The notes under the pieces: model-generated
Databases searched by the model: none
Told to the model about the DNA's origin: nothing
The model's input: only the letters and a program-made list of their open reading frames with translations
IMG/VR virus record: IMGVR_UViG_3300020578_004095
Coordinates: 1 to 37,117 of that record
Origin: a virus
Length of the DNA stretch: 37,117 bases
Reading direction: 5' to 3' (one strand)
Translations under genes and position numbers: made by a program
Part shown: positions 1 through 9,300 of the stretch, in pieces
Layout: every line of letters begins with the position of its first letter
Position numbering within the stretch: position 1 is the first letter of the stretch

Positions 1-254
1 GGGTATTTGCCAATCCTGTCATGACATTTTCTGCAGACAGCCAACAAGTTGGATTCATCCAGTATTGAGCCACCCTGTGAACGTCTAACTAATTCGTGAA
101 TGTCCTGCGATGGATTTTGTTGATAAGTGACCTTGCCATCGTGTTTGGCAAACACTCCACAGGCTTGGCAATAGGGATATTTTTCAATAAGTTTGACAAC
201 CAAGGGTCTTCTTAGTTGATACTGCTGCTCTTTCTTTTTGCTGCGAAAGCGCAT
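1..254 (-). CDS. HNH endonuclease (partial, C-terminus beyond window)
   Basis: The reverse strand reads from an ATG at 254 and stays open to the window edge, giving 84 residues. The N-terminus is basic. A zinc-binding HNH pattern follows: Cys29-x2-Cys32, then His53-Glu54 in a HELVRRSQGG context, Asn69, and Cys74-x2-Cys77-His78. This is the usual layout of small phage HNH nucleases, which nick or cut double-stranded DNA using a metal ion held by the beta-beta-alpha fold. The start overlaps the upstream stop codon in a TAATG junction, so it is the last visible member of the leftward operon. HNH proteins near a terminase often assist packaging. Here it sits downstream of recombination genes and could equally be a recombination or homing nuclease. 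The missing C-terminus prevents a finer call. Confidence 0.8.
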   Translation of the reverse strand, partial: MRFRSKKKEQQYQLRRPLVVKLIEKYPYCQACGVFAKHDGKVTYQQNPSQDIHELVRRSQGGSILDESNLLAVCRKCHDRIGKY

Positions 255-781
255 TACAGATTGCTTTCGTTAATCCCCTCGAAGGCCCACTCGTTGTCCA
301 ATGCCCGCCACAACGCCCTATCAATTTCTGTTGCTTCAAGGTCGTATTCGTCAAGAAGCGAGCGATGCTTGGCAATTGCCTTTCTATAAAAGTTGGCATC
401 ACTGTTTAAAGTCAGCGCATCGCGCTGAACGTGGTCAGATGCGCCAGTCTCAATCATTTGAGTTACATCATCAAGTCGGCGATTGACATGAAACTTAAAC
501 CGTTCAATCTTCATTTTGCGCGACCTATATGCATAGTCAGCCTCTTGAGCGAGAATTACTCCATCTTCGCCCATGGAACCAAAGCGGCGCGCGTCTGATT
601 CTTGGTCTGCTTCTATGTCTGAGATTTGATTATCAAGGTTTTGAATGAGCAATACCAATGCTCGTTGCCAGCGACTCCAATTTTCTGAAGCCAGCAAGGT
701 CTGGCGCTGGCGGCTGGAAATCTTGTTTTTCACATCCTCGGATACGAGTCGTGCAAATTCATCATCTGTTATGTAACTCAT
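254..781 (-). CDS. Hypothetical phage protein, mostly helical
   Basis: This is a 175-residue protein starting at ATG 781 and overlapping the upstream nuclease gene by four bases, a junction typical of translational coupling. I do not recognise the family. The sequence is rich in charged and Leu/Ile residues in heptad-like spacing, for example around residues 40-65 and 85-120. That suggests long helices or a coiled coil. There are no Cys, no signal peptide and no membrane segment. Its position between a Cas4-like nuclease and an HNH nuclease makes a role in phage DNA recombination or replication plausible. That is inference from neighbours only. Confidence 0.7.
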   Translation of the reverse strand: MSYITDDEFARLVSEDVKNKISSRQRQTLLASENWSRWQRALVLLIQNLDNQISDIEADQESDARRFGSMGEDGVILAQEADYAYRSRKMKIERFKFHVNRRLDDVTQMIETGASDHVQRDALTLNSDANFYRKAIAKHRSLLDEYDLEATEIDRALWRALDNEWAFEGINESNL

Positions 782-1572
782 CGTTTACCCCATACTGGAC
801 AAATTGGCTTGTAGGAACACCAATCACACAATTTAGATTTTACAGCCTCGAATTCACCAGTTTGACAACGATGGTCAATTTCTTCTTTGATGCGCGCAAC
901 CCTACCAATTGTTTTGGAAAGAGATTCGGGTGTCACTTCTTCTGTAAATTTCACACCATCACGAAGATAAATGAGTTCCAGTGACGTAACAGGAAATATC
1001 TGTATTTCTTGCATAATTGCCGCATAGATGCGCAACTGCTCAAACTTATCCGACACCCATTCAACGCGCGGCGTTTTGCCAGTTTTGTAATCCGAGATAG
1101 TCAACCCGTTATCGTCGTGCAACGATTTCGTGTAGCGGTCGATAAAGCCCTTGAGCATCACGCCACCAAGAGCGTGATTCAACTCGCTTTCCAAACCTAT
1201 TGGATGGACTTTGGTTGGGTCTTCTACCAACCAAAGATTTTCTATACAGAACCACGCTTGCCACCTAAAATTAGAAATCTCGTCGGCGCGACGTAGATGG
1301 GTTTGGACTGTTTCTGCGTACTTATCCATATAGACACTGCGTGCTTGGTTGCGGGCAGTATCTTTCGTTCTAAATTCTGGCGAAAACGCATACAGCGATT
1401 CCAGAACGTCATGCACGAAATTGCCCAAAATCGCTTCAATCCCTGGTTTATCTGGAATTTGGTCAATCTTGCTGAATCGAAATTTCAGCGGACATTGCTC
1501 AAACGTGGCCAATGAAGTTGGCGACAAATGTGGTGGCGGTATCAGTACCTGTTCACTCTTTGGCGGCAACAT
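778..1572 (-). CDS. Cas4/RecB-like PD-(D/E)XK exonuclease with Fe-S cysteines
   Basis: This 264-residue protein has the layout of RecB-family (PD-(D/E)XK) nucleases of the Cas4/AddB type. Visible elements in order are an LSPTSLATFEQCPLKF start with Cys27, a GNFVH motif with His54, acidic Glu128/Glu130, Asp145 in GFIDR, Asp161-x-Lys163 in ISDYKTGK, and the Gln179/Tyr183 QLRIYA motif. The C-terminal cluster is Cys249-x2-Cys252-x5-Cys258. Cys27 plus the three C-terminal cysteines are the expected ligands of a 4Fe-4S cluster. Such enzymes resect DNA ends in a metal-dependent way. The gene overlaps the 3' end of the Rad52-like gene by 20 bp. The pairing suggests a two-component recombination module, with the nuclease exposing single strands and the annealing protein pairing them. 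Confidence 0.88.
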   Translation of the reverse strand: MLPPKSEQVLIPPPHLSPTSLATFEQCPLKFRFSKIDQIPDKPGIEAILGNFVHDVLESLYAFSPEFRTKDTARNQARSVYMDKYAETVQTHLRRADEISNFRWQAWFCIENLWLVEDPTKVHPIGLESELNHALGGVMLKGFIDRYTKSLHDDNGLTISDYKTGKTPRVEWVSDKFEQLRIYAAIMQEIQIFPVTSLELIYLRDGVKFTEEVTPESLSKTIGRVARIKEEIDHRCQTGEFEAVKSKLCDWCSYKPICPVWGKR

Positions 1573-2209
1573 GACTACCGCTAAATTGTAGTCGAACTGC
1601 CTCGGCCAGAAGGGCGTCTAGTTCATCTGACGTCACCGTTTCTGCGCCTTTTGGTTTTGGCTTGTCTCCGTAGGTTGTTTTCCAAAATGCGCCGATTGCC
1701 TCTTTTTGGTCCTTGTTCAAACCAGCGGAAATGTTCTTGAAGTTTTCCCACTTTTGCTGGTGTTCGGAAAGAGGCGCACTGGATGCGTCAATAACCTGCT
1801 CAATTTCCATTGCTTCTTCACTGCGGGCAAGGTAAAGACCGACACCAAATGTCTGCGCCGCCTTCTTCACGGCATCAGAAATGGCGCCCTTAAATTCGTC
1901 GCCCAAGTCAAGGATTGCTCCAGCCTTGGTGCGCTTAATTTTCTGACCACCGATTCCGTCGCGGGTAATCGTGCTGAATTCAGTGAGAAAATACTCAATG
2001 CGAACATGCGCTATCACAAAGTCTGGGTCGTTTGGGTCACGGTGACAACTCTGAATAGTCATTGACCACTTGTCAACGCCAAGTACTTTGTTGAGACGAT
2101 TGATGACTTCACTGACGGGAATGTAGGTCAGATTGACCCCACCCTTATTGATTATCTTTTCCATCTCCTGCGGAAATGGTTCGGATAGACGACTGTAGGT
2201 ATCGCTCAT
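1553..2209 (-). CDS. Rad52/Rad22-family single-strand annealing protein
   Basis: This 218-residue protein resembles the phage Rad52/22 double-strand break repair family. The N-terminus holds the family's usual elements: a basic, aromatic start (YIPVSEVINRLNKVLG), a central beta-rich segment (DFVIAHVRIEYF), a GDEFKGA turn and the hallmark helix DAVKKAAQTFGVGLYL near residues 113-128. The C-terminal third is charged and variable, as expected. These proteins form rings that anneal complementary single strands. The start ATG at 2209 overlaps the previous stop codon (ATGA). The adjacent exonuclease supports an annealing pathway analogous to Red/RecET, with a Rad52-type annealase in place of Beta or RecT. 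Confidence 0.85.
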   Translation of the reverse strand: MSDTYSRLSEPFPQEMEKIINKGGVNLTYIPVSEVINRLNKVLGVDKWSMTIQSCHRDPNDPDFVIAHVRIEYFLTEFSTITRDGIGGQKIKRTKAGAILDLGDEFKGAISDAVKKAAQTFGVGLYLARSEEAMEIEQVIDASSAPLSEHQQKWENFKNISAGLNKDQKEAIGAFWKTTYGDKPKPKGAETVTSDELDALLAEAVRLQFSGSHVAAKE

Positions 2210-2712
2210 TTGTTCTTGTCCCCCAATCGGACGATGACGTTTGTTTTGTGTTCGCCTTGTTCGCAGTATAGGTCAGGGTTGATGCCCAGTTCCCCCAACT
2301 TGCCAACGCGCCAATACGAAACAGCAGCGTAATCAAGCAGTTTTTCAACCATTTGCGTTGCCGTCATGGTGCGCTCGCCAGTATCCATGTCAACCGACAT
2401 TTCATTCAGGCGTTCGGCTACTCGTGTTGCAAGTTTGCCGTGGTCCCATTTCTTGCGGTCTGTTGCGCTCTTCTTTTCAACGGAAGCGCCAGACTGTGTT
2501 TCCACAAGGCCACGGTTGCCCATGAGCATGCCGACCTTGCCAGCAAATGAGTCGTAGATGATTCCCATGTCACGCTTGACCATGTTTAATTGCACGAGCA
2601 TCTCGCCCGCTTCTGCAATGTCTGGTGTTGTACGGATGTATTCATCCAGCAGGGCATCAATATCCATGATGTCCTTGCGCCATTTTTCAAATACAGAAAT
2701 ATCAAGTGACAT
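2206..2712 (-). CDS. Hypothetical protein upstream of Rad52-like gene
   Basis: I chose the ATG at 2712 because AGGAG lies seven bases upstream. A TTG two codons earlier is also open but overlaps that binding site. The product is about 168 residues, helical, with a conserved-looking centre (FAGKVGMLMGNRGLVETQSGASVEKK). There are no Cys pairs, membrane segments or known catalytic motifs. I do not recognise the family. It lies 30 bp downstream of the terminase stop and overlaps the Rad52-like gene by four bases, so it is co-transcribed with both. Proteins in this slot often accompany phage annealases. That is inference. Confidence 0.72.
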   Translation of the reverse strand: MSLDISVFEKWRKDIMDIDALLDEYIRTTPDIAEAGEMLVQLNMVKRDMGIIYDSFAGKVGMLMGNRGLVETQSGASVEKKSATDRKKWDHGKLATRVAERLNEMSVDMDTGERTMTATQMVEKLLDYAAVSYWRVGKLGELGINPDLYCEQGEHKTNVIVRLGDKNK

Positions 2713-2742
2713 TACCAATCTCCTAAGTAGTGGGTTATTAAC

Positions 2743-4110
2743 TCAGACTACGATACTGGCTTTACGTCTCTGTGGCAACCCCAAACCTGTTAAATAATTG
2801 AATGCCCCCGTAGCCGAGTCAACTTGGTCATCATGGTTGGCGGATTCTGGGAATGAGGACAATTCGTCCAACCAATCGCCCAGCCATGCCCCCCTGACCA
2901 CCCTGACATTGCCATTGGCGAGGGCGGCGGCAAAAGGCCGTGCTCTTGTGATTTTGTCGCCAGTTGACCGATTGGCCCCAAAATCAAAACCAGGCAACAC
3001 GTATCGGGCGTATTGGTCTATTAGCGCCTTGCCAGACGAGCCAGGTTCTTGCTCCATCCTTATTGGGACGACAACGCCATCTTCGTAGGCGGTTTGGGCG
3101 ACGAATTGTTCTACTTTATCTGCCTTAATCCTCTTCTTTTTTACGTCAAGAACATAAGAAATCCCTTGGTCAAAGAGCATCAATGTGCCAACCGTCCAGT
3201 CGGGGTCTGGTGTTGATTGGTTGGGTTCCGTGGCCGCCAAGTCCCAGAATCTGACCATTCTTGCTGACGAGGTAACCACTGGCACTTCGTCCTTATCTAT
3301 TATTACAACTGACGTTCGGTCAAACATGCTGCCAAGCGTTGTGGACCACCAGTCTCCTTCTTCCAGTCTCTTGCGCTCTACAGGGTCCAACGCAGACAGT
3401 GCTTGACGATAAGAGTCGGCATCAATGCCTGGGTTGTCGGTCAGCCGCGACGGAACAAAAATTCTTCCCTTTTCTTGCCCCTCGACAATAAACCTTTGGC
3501 GTACCCAGTTTGGCGCTGGGTTTGAGGCGCACCTCATGCGCAGGGGAACTGATGAAAGCGGCCCTGTCGCTGGTCTGCGAAGACGAGAAAAGAGGTAACG
3601 GTAGTCAGATTCCCTAATCTCTGTCACCTCGTCCATGCCTATGAATTGGAATTCAGAACCCTTATAACGCAAATAGTCATTTGTGTTATTTAGGTACCCG
3701 AACGAAACTCGCGCACTGGAGGGAAATGTTGCGACGAAACTGTTGTTGTTCCAATGTACGTCGTCATACTGCGTGACCCAAGTTCTGAATCTGTCCATCA
3801 AGGCGCCAGGAAGTGATAGGTCGGCGAAAGTTCTTCTGAACAAAATTGCAGAATACCCAGGGATATCAACATACTGAAGCGCTGCCATCAGCAAGGCAGA
3901 AGACTTGCCACCACCAGCCGCTCCGCCAAAAAGGGCCTCGATTGAGTATGTTCTTAAAAAAACCTTTTGATTTATTGACGGCTGTTCAGGACAATATGAG
4001 GGTGCTTTTGGTTCTAGATATTCAAGAATTTTATTCCAGTCTTTAGTCACTCTCCAATCGTAGACCAAGATGTGCGCTAGTTTAGGACGACATGGACAAG
4101 GTGCTCGCAT
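2743..4110 (-). CDS. terL: Terminase large subunit
   Basis: This is the packaging motor ATPase and nuclease, which docks on the portal and translocates DNA into proheads. The 455-residue reading has a Walker A motif GGAAGGGKS (residues 62-70) and a Walker B FIGMDE (Asp160-Glu161). A C-terminal RNase H-like nuclease follows, with a first acidic residue in RFWDLAAT and a late HDDQVDS motif near residues 427-433. The length fits the family. The ATG at 4110 gives an unusual Cys/Pro-rich leader and overlaps the opposite-strand small gene. TTG 4068 or GTG 4050 are in frame and may be the true start. None has a convincing ribosome binding site. It is the first gene of the leftward operon and diverges from the portal, whereas most phages place it just upstream of the portal on the same strand. 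No small terminase gene is visible. Confidence 0.95.
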   Translation of the reverse strand: MRAPCPCRPKLAHILVYDWRVTKDWNKILEYLEPKAPSYCPEQPSINQKVFLRTYSIEALFGGAAGGGKSSALLMAALQYVDIPGYSAILFRRTFADLSLPGALMDRFRTWVTQYDDVHWNNNSFVATFPSSARVSFGYLNNTNDYLRYKGSEFQFIGMDEVTEIRESDYRYLFSRLRRPATGPLSSVPLRMRCASNPAPNWVRQRFIVEGQEKGRIFVPSRLTDNPGIDADSYRQALSALDPVERKRLEEGDWWSTTLGSMFDRTSVVIIDKDEVPVVTSSARMVRFWDLAATEPNQSTPDPDWTVGTLMLFDQGISYVLDVKKKRIKADKVEQFVAQTAYEDGVVVPIRMEQEPGSSGKALIDQYARYVLPGFDFGANRSTGDKITRARPFAAALANGNVRVVRGAWLGDWLDELSSFPESANHDDQVDSATGAFNYLTGLGLPQRRKASIVV

Positions 4111-4271
4111 TTTTGCGCAGGGCAGTAAATAGAACTACCTTCGCGAATATCTTGATGTCGTCATTTATACTATTTACTGCGATAGGTGGCTTCCTTATAG
4201 CGCCGCCTATTGGTTTTATCGTCGCGGGAGTTACCTGTGGAGTTTTCGGATATCTGTTGGGCGCTGAGTAG
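4092..4271 (+). CDS. Small membrane protein, two predicted TM segments
   Basis: A 59-residue frame starts at ATG 4092 and ends at TAG 4269-4271, seven bases before the portal ATG. The N-terminus is basic (MDKVLAFLRRAVNRT). Two hydrophobic stretches follow (roughly residues 18-35 and 37-55), separated by a Pro-Pro turn, and the end is acidic (GAE). This is the layout of a two-helix inner-membrane hairpin. A small holin-like protein is possible, but no lysin lies nearby, so I give no function. The gene overlaps the longest terminase reading head to head by 19 bp. Its even hydrophobic composition and close spacing to the portal argue that it is real. Confidence 0.6.
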   Translation: MDKVLAFLRRAVNRTTFANILMSSFILFTAIGGFLIAPPIGFIVAGVTCGVFGYLLGAE

Positions 4272-4278
4272 TTAACAA

Positions 4279-6291
4279 ATGGCTTGGAACTCATTTAGAA
4301 ACAAATCTTTAGGCAACGCCGCCGCTAAGGCATTGGGCGTTGGGGCACCGATAAGTCTTGACCCAGGCCGCGCAGGCAAGCCGTACCACGACATGTGGGA
4401 TATCGAGCGCGCTTACCGCGAAGGGTTCCAAAAAATTACCTGGGTCCAAAGGTGTATTGACGCAATCGCTGGAAACCAAGCAAGATTACCCATCATCCTT
4501 CGCAAAGACAATTCTCGGGATGGCCAAATCATCACTGGGAGAAGAGCACTTCGTTCTCCCCTAATTGAAATCTTTAATACCAAAGCCAACGAAGGCGAAA
4601 ATTCATTTGTTTTTCGCTACAGGCTGTCGTCGCAATTGTTGATGTCTTCGCGTGGAGCGTTTATTGAAAAAGTCAAAGGACGCGATGGACGATTGATTGG
4701 CCTCAATCTTTTGCCACCGCAATTCACCGCACCGATTCCAGACCCAAAGAAATTTATTTCTGGCTACGAAGTGAAGATGCCGACTGGGCAAACAATAATT
4801 CTAAAACCAGAAGATGTGCTTTGGGTTCGTCGACCACACCCACTTGACCCGTATCTGTCGCTCACTCCAATGGAATCTGCTGGAATTGCGATTGAAATTG
4901 AAAACTTGGCAAAGGTCTATAACCGCAACTACCTAATCAATGATGGTCGCCCTGGCGGAATCCTTGTTGTCAAAGGCGAAATTGATGACGATGATAAAGA
5001 TGAATTACGTAACAGATTTAGGGGCAATATAGGGCGCGCAGGACACACAACCGTAATATCGTCTGACGAAGGTGTCGACTATGTTGACACTTCGGCAAAT
5101 CCGAGAGACGCCGCATATGTTCAAATGCGGCAAATTCAGAAAGAAGAAATTCTTGCCGCATTCGGAGTTCCAGAATCGGTAATTGGAAATGCATCTGGCA
5201 GAACGTTCAGCAATGCCGCAGAAGAGCATCGCGTGTTCTGGAACGAAACCATGCTTCCACATATTGATTTGCTTGCGCGCGCATTTGATGAACTTGATGA
5301 AGTCAACTATGTGGATTTTGATGTAACAAGCGTTCCAATTCTTATTTTGTACAAGCAGGAGCGCTCTCGTTACTATATGGAAGAAGTTCAGATGGGTCTC
5401 ATTAGTACCAATGAATATCGTGAAGCAACAAGCAGGAAAACAGTCGAAAGTGACCTTGCTGATTCTTTGTTGATGAATCCAAACCTTACGCCAATCGCCA
5501 ACACTGAAAAGAAAATGGAACAGCAACCACAAGCAGGAATGCCAGGAATGCCAGGTATGCCGCCTGGTGCCCCAGGGATGCCACCACAAGGTGGGGCGCC
5601 AGTTGACCCAACCGCGAGCCCGCTCGACCCCAATACGATGGCTGGCGCGCTCGCCCAAGAGGGTGTTCCACCAGGAGGTCAATTGCCGCCAGAAGCCGCT
5701 GGGATGCCAGCCGCAGAACCGCAGCCTGGAATGGAAAACACAGCATTACCGCCAGGTCAGCAATTGTCCGCCGAGGCGTTTGGTCTCATCGAAACCAAAG
5801 AGGACAACGTCTCGCTTCAGCGATGGTCCGCGATTCTTAATCGAGCCTTGGAAAGAACCATCGAACGCCAACAGAGAGTTACTCTTGAAAAAACAAATGG
5901 CGCGAAGGCCAAGAAGGCTCTACAAAACGGCAGTCTTGCAATTGACATGATTTTTAATACCGAAGTCTGGGACAGGCAGTTTGAGGAAGACATCAGGCCA
6001 GTTCTCTCCACCATCATTTCAGATAGTTCCGAGTACTCAGAAAAGACCCTTGACCAATCCGATGTGGTGGCACAACTTGGTGCGCAGATGCAGAGATTTA
6101 GGGAAGTTAATGAGTCAACTTATAACGCACTTAACTCCGCCTATGTGACCAGTCTCAACGTAAAAGACGCAGAGCAGCGCAGCATTATCTTCAAGTCGAG
6201 TTGTGTGGCCATATTTTCAAACATCTTGGCCAAGTCGGTGAACGAGATATCGAGTAACGAAGCCCGACGAGCGTGGATGTTCGCAAACTAA
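4279..6291 (+). CDS. Portal protein, HK97-like, with long C-terminal extension
   Basis: The portal is the dodecameric ring at the head vertex through which DNA enters and leaves. Residues 1-400 have the HK97/SPP1-type portal pattern: WVQRCIDAIAGNQARLPI near the N-terminus, the PEDVLWVRRPHPLDPYLSLTP segment, the stem region YLINDGRPGGILVVKG, and QIQKEEILAAFGVPESVIG followed by the SNAAEEHRVFWNETMLPHID helix. Residues about 415-500 form a Gly/Met/Pro-rich low-complexity linker (repeated GMPGMP and GMPP). A helical C-terminal domain of some 170 residues follows. At 670 residues it is longer than typical HK97 portals. No strong ribosome binding site is visible, and translation may be coupled to the small membrane gene just upstream. 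Confidence 0.93.
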   Translation: MAWNSFRNKSLGNAAAKALGVGAPISLDPGRAGKPYHDMWDIERAYREGFQKITWVQRCIDAIAGNQARLPIILRKDNSRDGQIITGRRALRSPLIEIFNTKANEGENSFVFRYRLSSQLLMSSRGAFIEKVKGRDGRLIGLNLLPPQFTAPIPDPKKFISGYEVKMPTGQTIILKPEDVLWVRRPHPLDPYLSLTPMESAGIAIEIENLAKVYNRNYLINDGRPGGILVVKGEIDDDDKDELRNRFRGNIGRAGHTTVISSDEGVDYVDTSANPRDAAYVQMRQIQKEEILAAFGVPESVIGNASGRTFSNAAEEHRVFWNETMLPHIDLLARAFDELDEVNYVDFDVTSVPILILYKQERSRYYMEEVQMGLISTNEYREATSRKTVESDLADSLLMNPNLTPIANTEKKMEQQPQAGMPGMPGMPPGAPGMPPQGGAPVDPTASPLDPNTMAGALAQEGVPPGGQLPPEAAGMPAAEPQPGMENTALPPGQQLSAEAFGLIETKEDNVSLQRWSAILNRALERTIERQQRVTLEKTNGAKAKKALQNGSLAIDMIFNTEVWDRQFEEDIRPVLSTIISDSSEYSEKTLDQSDVVAQLGAQMQRFREVNESTYNALNSAYVTSLNVKDAEQRSIIFKSSCVAIFSNILAKSVNEISSNEARRAWMFAN

Positions 6292-6377
6292 TTTCTGTAT
6301 TCTTTACATAATGACCAAATACTTTCAATGAGTCGGTCCATTGTCGTTTATTATTGCTATGGCAAAAAGGATTTTTG

Positions 6378-9300
6378 ATGGAAGATATCAAATTTAAGTC
6401 CAACTCTGGACAGTTCAATATTGACCAAGCACAAGGAATAGTGGAGTGCTTCGTCGCTGGGATAGGCAATAAGGACTCCGTCGGCGACATTGTCGTTTCT
6501 GGCGCGTTCGCAAAGAGCCTAGTCCGCAGAAAGCCAAGAGTTGTCTGGGGCCACAACTGGAATGACCCAATTGGCAAAGTCCTAGAAATTTATGAAGTTC
6601 CGCCAAATGACCCACGGCTTCCACAAAAGATGAAACTTGCTGGCATCGGTGGACTATATGCCAAAGTGCAATTCAATCTGAATTCGGAAAAGGGTCGAGA
6701 AGCGTTTACCAATGTCGCGTTTTTTGGAGAAGAGCAAGAGTGGTCGATTGGCTACAAGACGCTTGATGCGATATATGACAATGGCAGACAGGCAAACATT
6801 CTGCGTGAAGTTGAGTTGTACGAACTGAGCCCTGTCCTTCACGGCGCAAATCAACTTACTGGAACAATCTCTGTAAAAACAGAGGAAGAAAAAAATCATA
6901 TGATGCACATGGTGGGCGGCGGTTCAGCGGTTGCCGTCATAGAAAAGCCAAAAGGTCCAGTTGACCCATTTGCGCAAGGTGTTGCGCAGCCAGCAGACAG
7001 CGATAGAACCGCAGCGCTCGAAAGAGAACTTGCCACAAGAACTGGCGGCCCAGTGAAAATTATGAAAGCAAACGAAAGTTCGGTTGTTTTCATGAAGCCA
7101 GGCAGGGGAGTTTTCCGTCTTGGTTATTACTTTGACGGCGAACAGTATATGTTTGGCAAACCCGAGAAAATGGGCGCGACGATGATGGTCGTCTCCCCAA
7201 GTTCTGGTCGCCCAACCTCAGGTCCAGGAATGCCAAGAATTCCAAATTTCCCTGCGGTTCAGGGCAAGCCATCTACATCAGGGCCAATCATTCCAGTTAA
7301 GTATGGGAATGATGCAGCAGCCACTGGGTTTTTTAATCTGGATGATGAAAAATCATTGACCGAACAACTGTCGGAGCAGCCAGATTTCGTTGAGCAACTT
7401 TCGGGGATTATCGGCTCTCTGCAGGGTTTGGTCAATCAACACCGCTCCGAAAAATCAGAGTTGATGATTCCATGTAAGCCACAGGACGCCTTTGAGACAA
7501 AACAAGCCCTTGACCCAGTGTTTGATTATCACAGAATTGAAACATACGTTACGGAAGATGGCATCGTAATCGCGTCGCCACTGAGTGGAGATGCTTACGA
7601 GGCGGTGGAAAATGCGACCAAATCACTCCTCGGAAGAATTGGCAGGAGTCTTGGTGGCGGGGGAAAAGTTAGGCGCGGCAGGGCCGCGCTAGCCAGAATC
7701 GAAGGGGTACTAGACCCCAGAAAACGTCGTGACTTTGATGGCGACGGACTCATCTTTGATGGCACATGGATGGAGCAACCAGACCCAAATCGCGCACAAT
7801 CTGTCTATAGGCAAGTTTCGTTTCTTCGTTCTAGCGGCAAAAAGCCCAAGGAAGTCACTGATGCATTGACTGGGGACGAAGTTCCTCGTTTGGAAATTAA
7901 TTTTACCAGAACAGAAAAAATAAAGATTCTTGAGGTTTTGGACAACGTAATCAGTGAAAATCAATTGACCGAAGACAATCCAATAACAAAGTTGAGAGAT
8001 TCGATAAAGAATGCCAAGAAAGTTGGCGAACAACTTCAACCGCAACTTTTCGGACCAGACGGCGAAAGTTTGCTTGATGGCGCAAAAGCAGAATTTGAAA
8101 AATTGCAACCAAGTTTTGAAAAGCATGGCGGCAAAAAACCTGGAACAAAGGGCAGAACGCCAACTGACATAATCAAAGATGTTTTGACCAATAAGCGTTA
8201 TGAAAGAAGAAATATCGACAAGCGTGCCAAGGGCGGTCTTGGTGGCACCTCTGCAAGGCAGGGAACAGCGCAGGGCAGACGGACAAACATTGTTGGCTCC
8301 AGTAAGCCCCTTCCACGGCTCGGGGGTAGGCGCGACGGAAAGTTGAACGTAGACGATTTTATTGAAAAAGAATTTTTGCCATTTGATTGGTACAAGATGT
8401 CTGGTGATGAAAAACTGAAATGGCTCAACAGCAAGCCAGATGGCGCTGGAAATGAAGGGACCAATGAGGAAGCGTTGATAGGTTTGCGGCCCAAACAAGA
8501 GGCATGGCGAAAAACGGTCGAGCAAATAACCAATGACGCGATTGAGCAGTCCCTTGAGGAAGAGGACCCTGCTGAAAATCTTAGGGAGCGCAGGCAAGCG
8601 GCGAGTGAGGACCGCGCGGAAAGAGCGGCGGCGCCACGACGCGTATGGGAACAGACCATAGAAAGAGAAGAAAAAGAAAAGGCCAAGGTCGAAGAAAAAC
8701 GCCGCAAGATGCGAGAAGCGGCGGCGGCAAGAAAGGCAAAAGACGAAAAGCGCGAGCCTCGCGAATTCCAGTCTGACCCAGATAGACCAGACACGATTGC
8801 ACACAAGCGAACAGCGGAAAAAATAACTAGAGATTCGGACAAAATCAGAACATTTCTGGACGCGCAATCAGCAAAAGGAAGGGTTAATAAGACTGTTGAG
8901 GATTTAATCAGCGATGGCCTTGATGATGTTGATGTGTTGATTGCTGACGAGGATGATGTTCCAACGCTTGAATCACTAAGTGAGGCACGAGACAAAATTG
9001 AAGCGCTTATTGCGACACTCACCGACCCAGACTTGATTGAAAAAATCAACAAGCGAAGAAAGATAAATAAAGAAACTGGCAAAGAAGAAGATGAACTAGA
9101 AGTTGTCACAACCCTTAGCAATGCTGAACAACAGTTGATTCAAGGCTTGAAAACTGTTTCTGGCAGATTGTCCGAACACATCAGTGAATGGGAGGACAGA
9201 GAGTCAGACCTTGATGCCGAAAGGGACCTCATTGGCCGTGCTGGAAGGTCTGGTATCAGGGCGGAAGATTCTGGGTATGACTTTGATGAATATGGTGGCG

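Noticed and set aside
6354-6377. TTG start adding eight residues to the prohead protease
   Set aside because: ATG 6378 has AAGGA at good spacing and gives a sensible protease N-terminus; the TTG has no binding site.
7710-9121. Long reverse-strand open frames (385 and 307 codons) opposite the protease fusion
   Set aside because: They are Ser/Phe/Arg-rich mirror images of a charged coiled-coil coding region, overlap each other, and have no recognisable motifs or binding sites.
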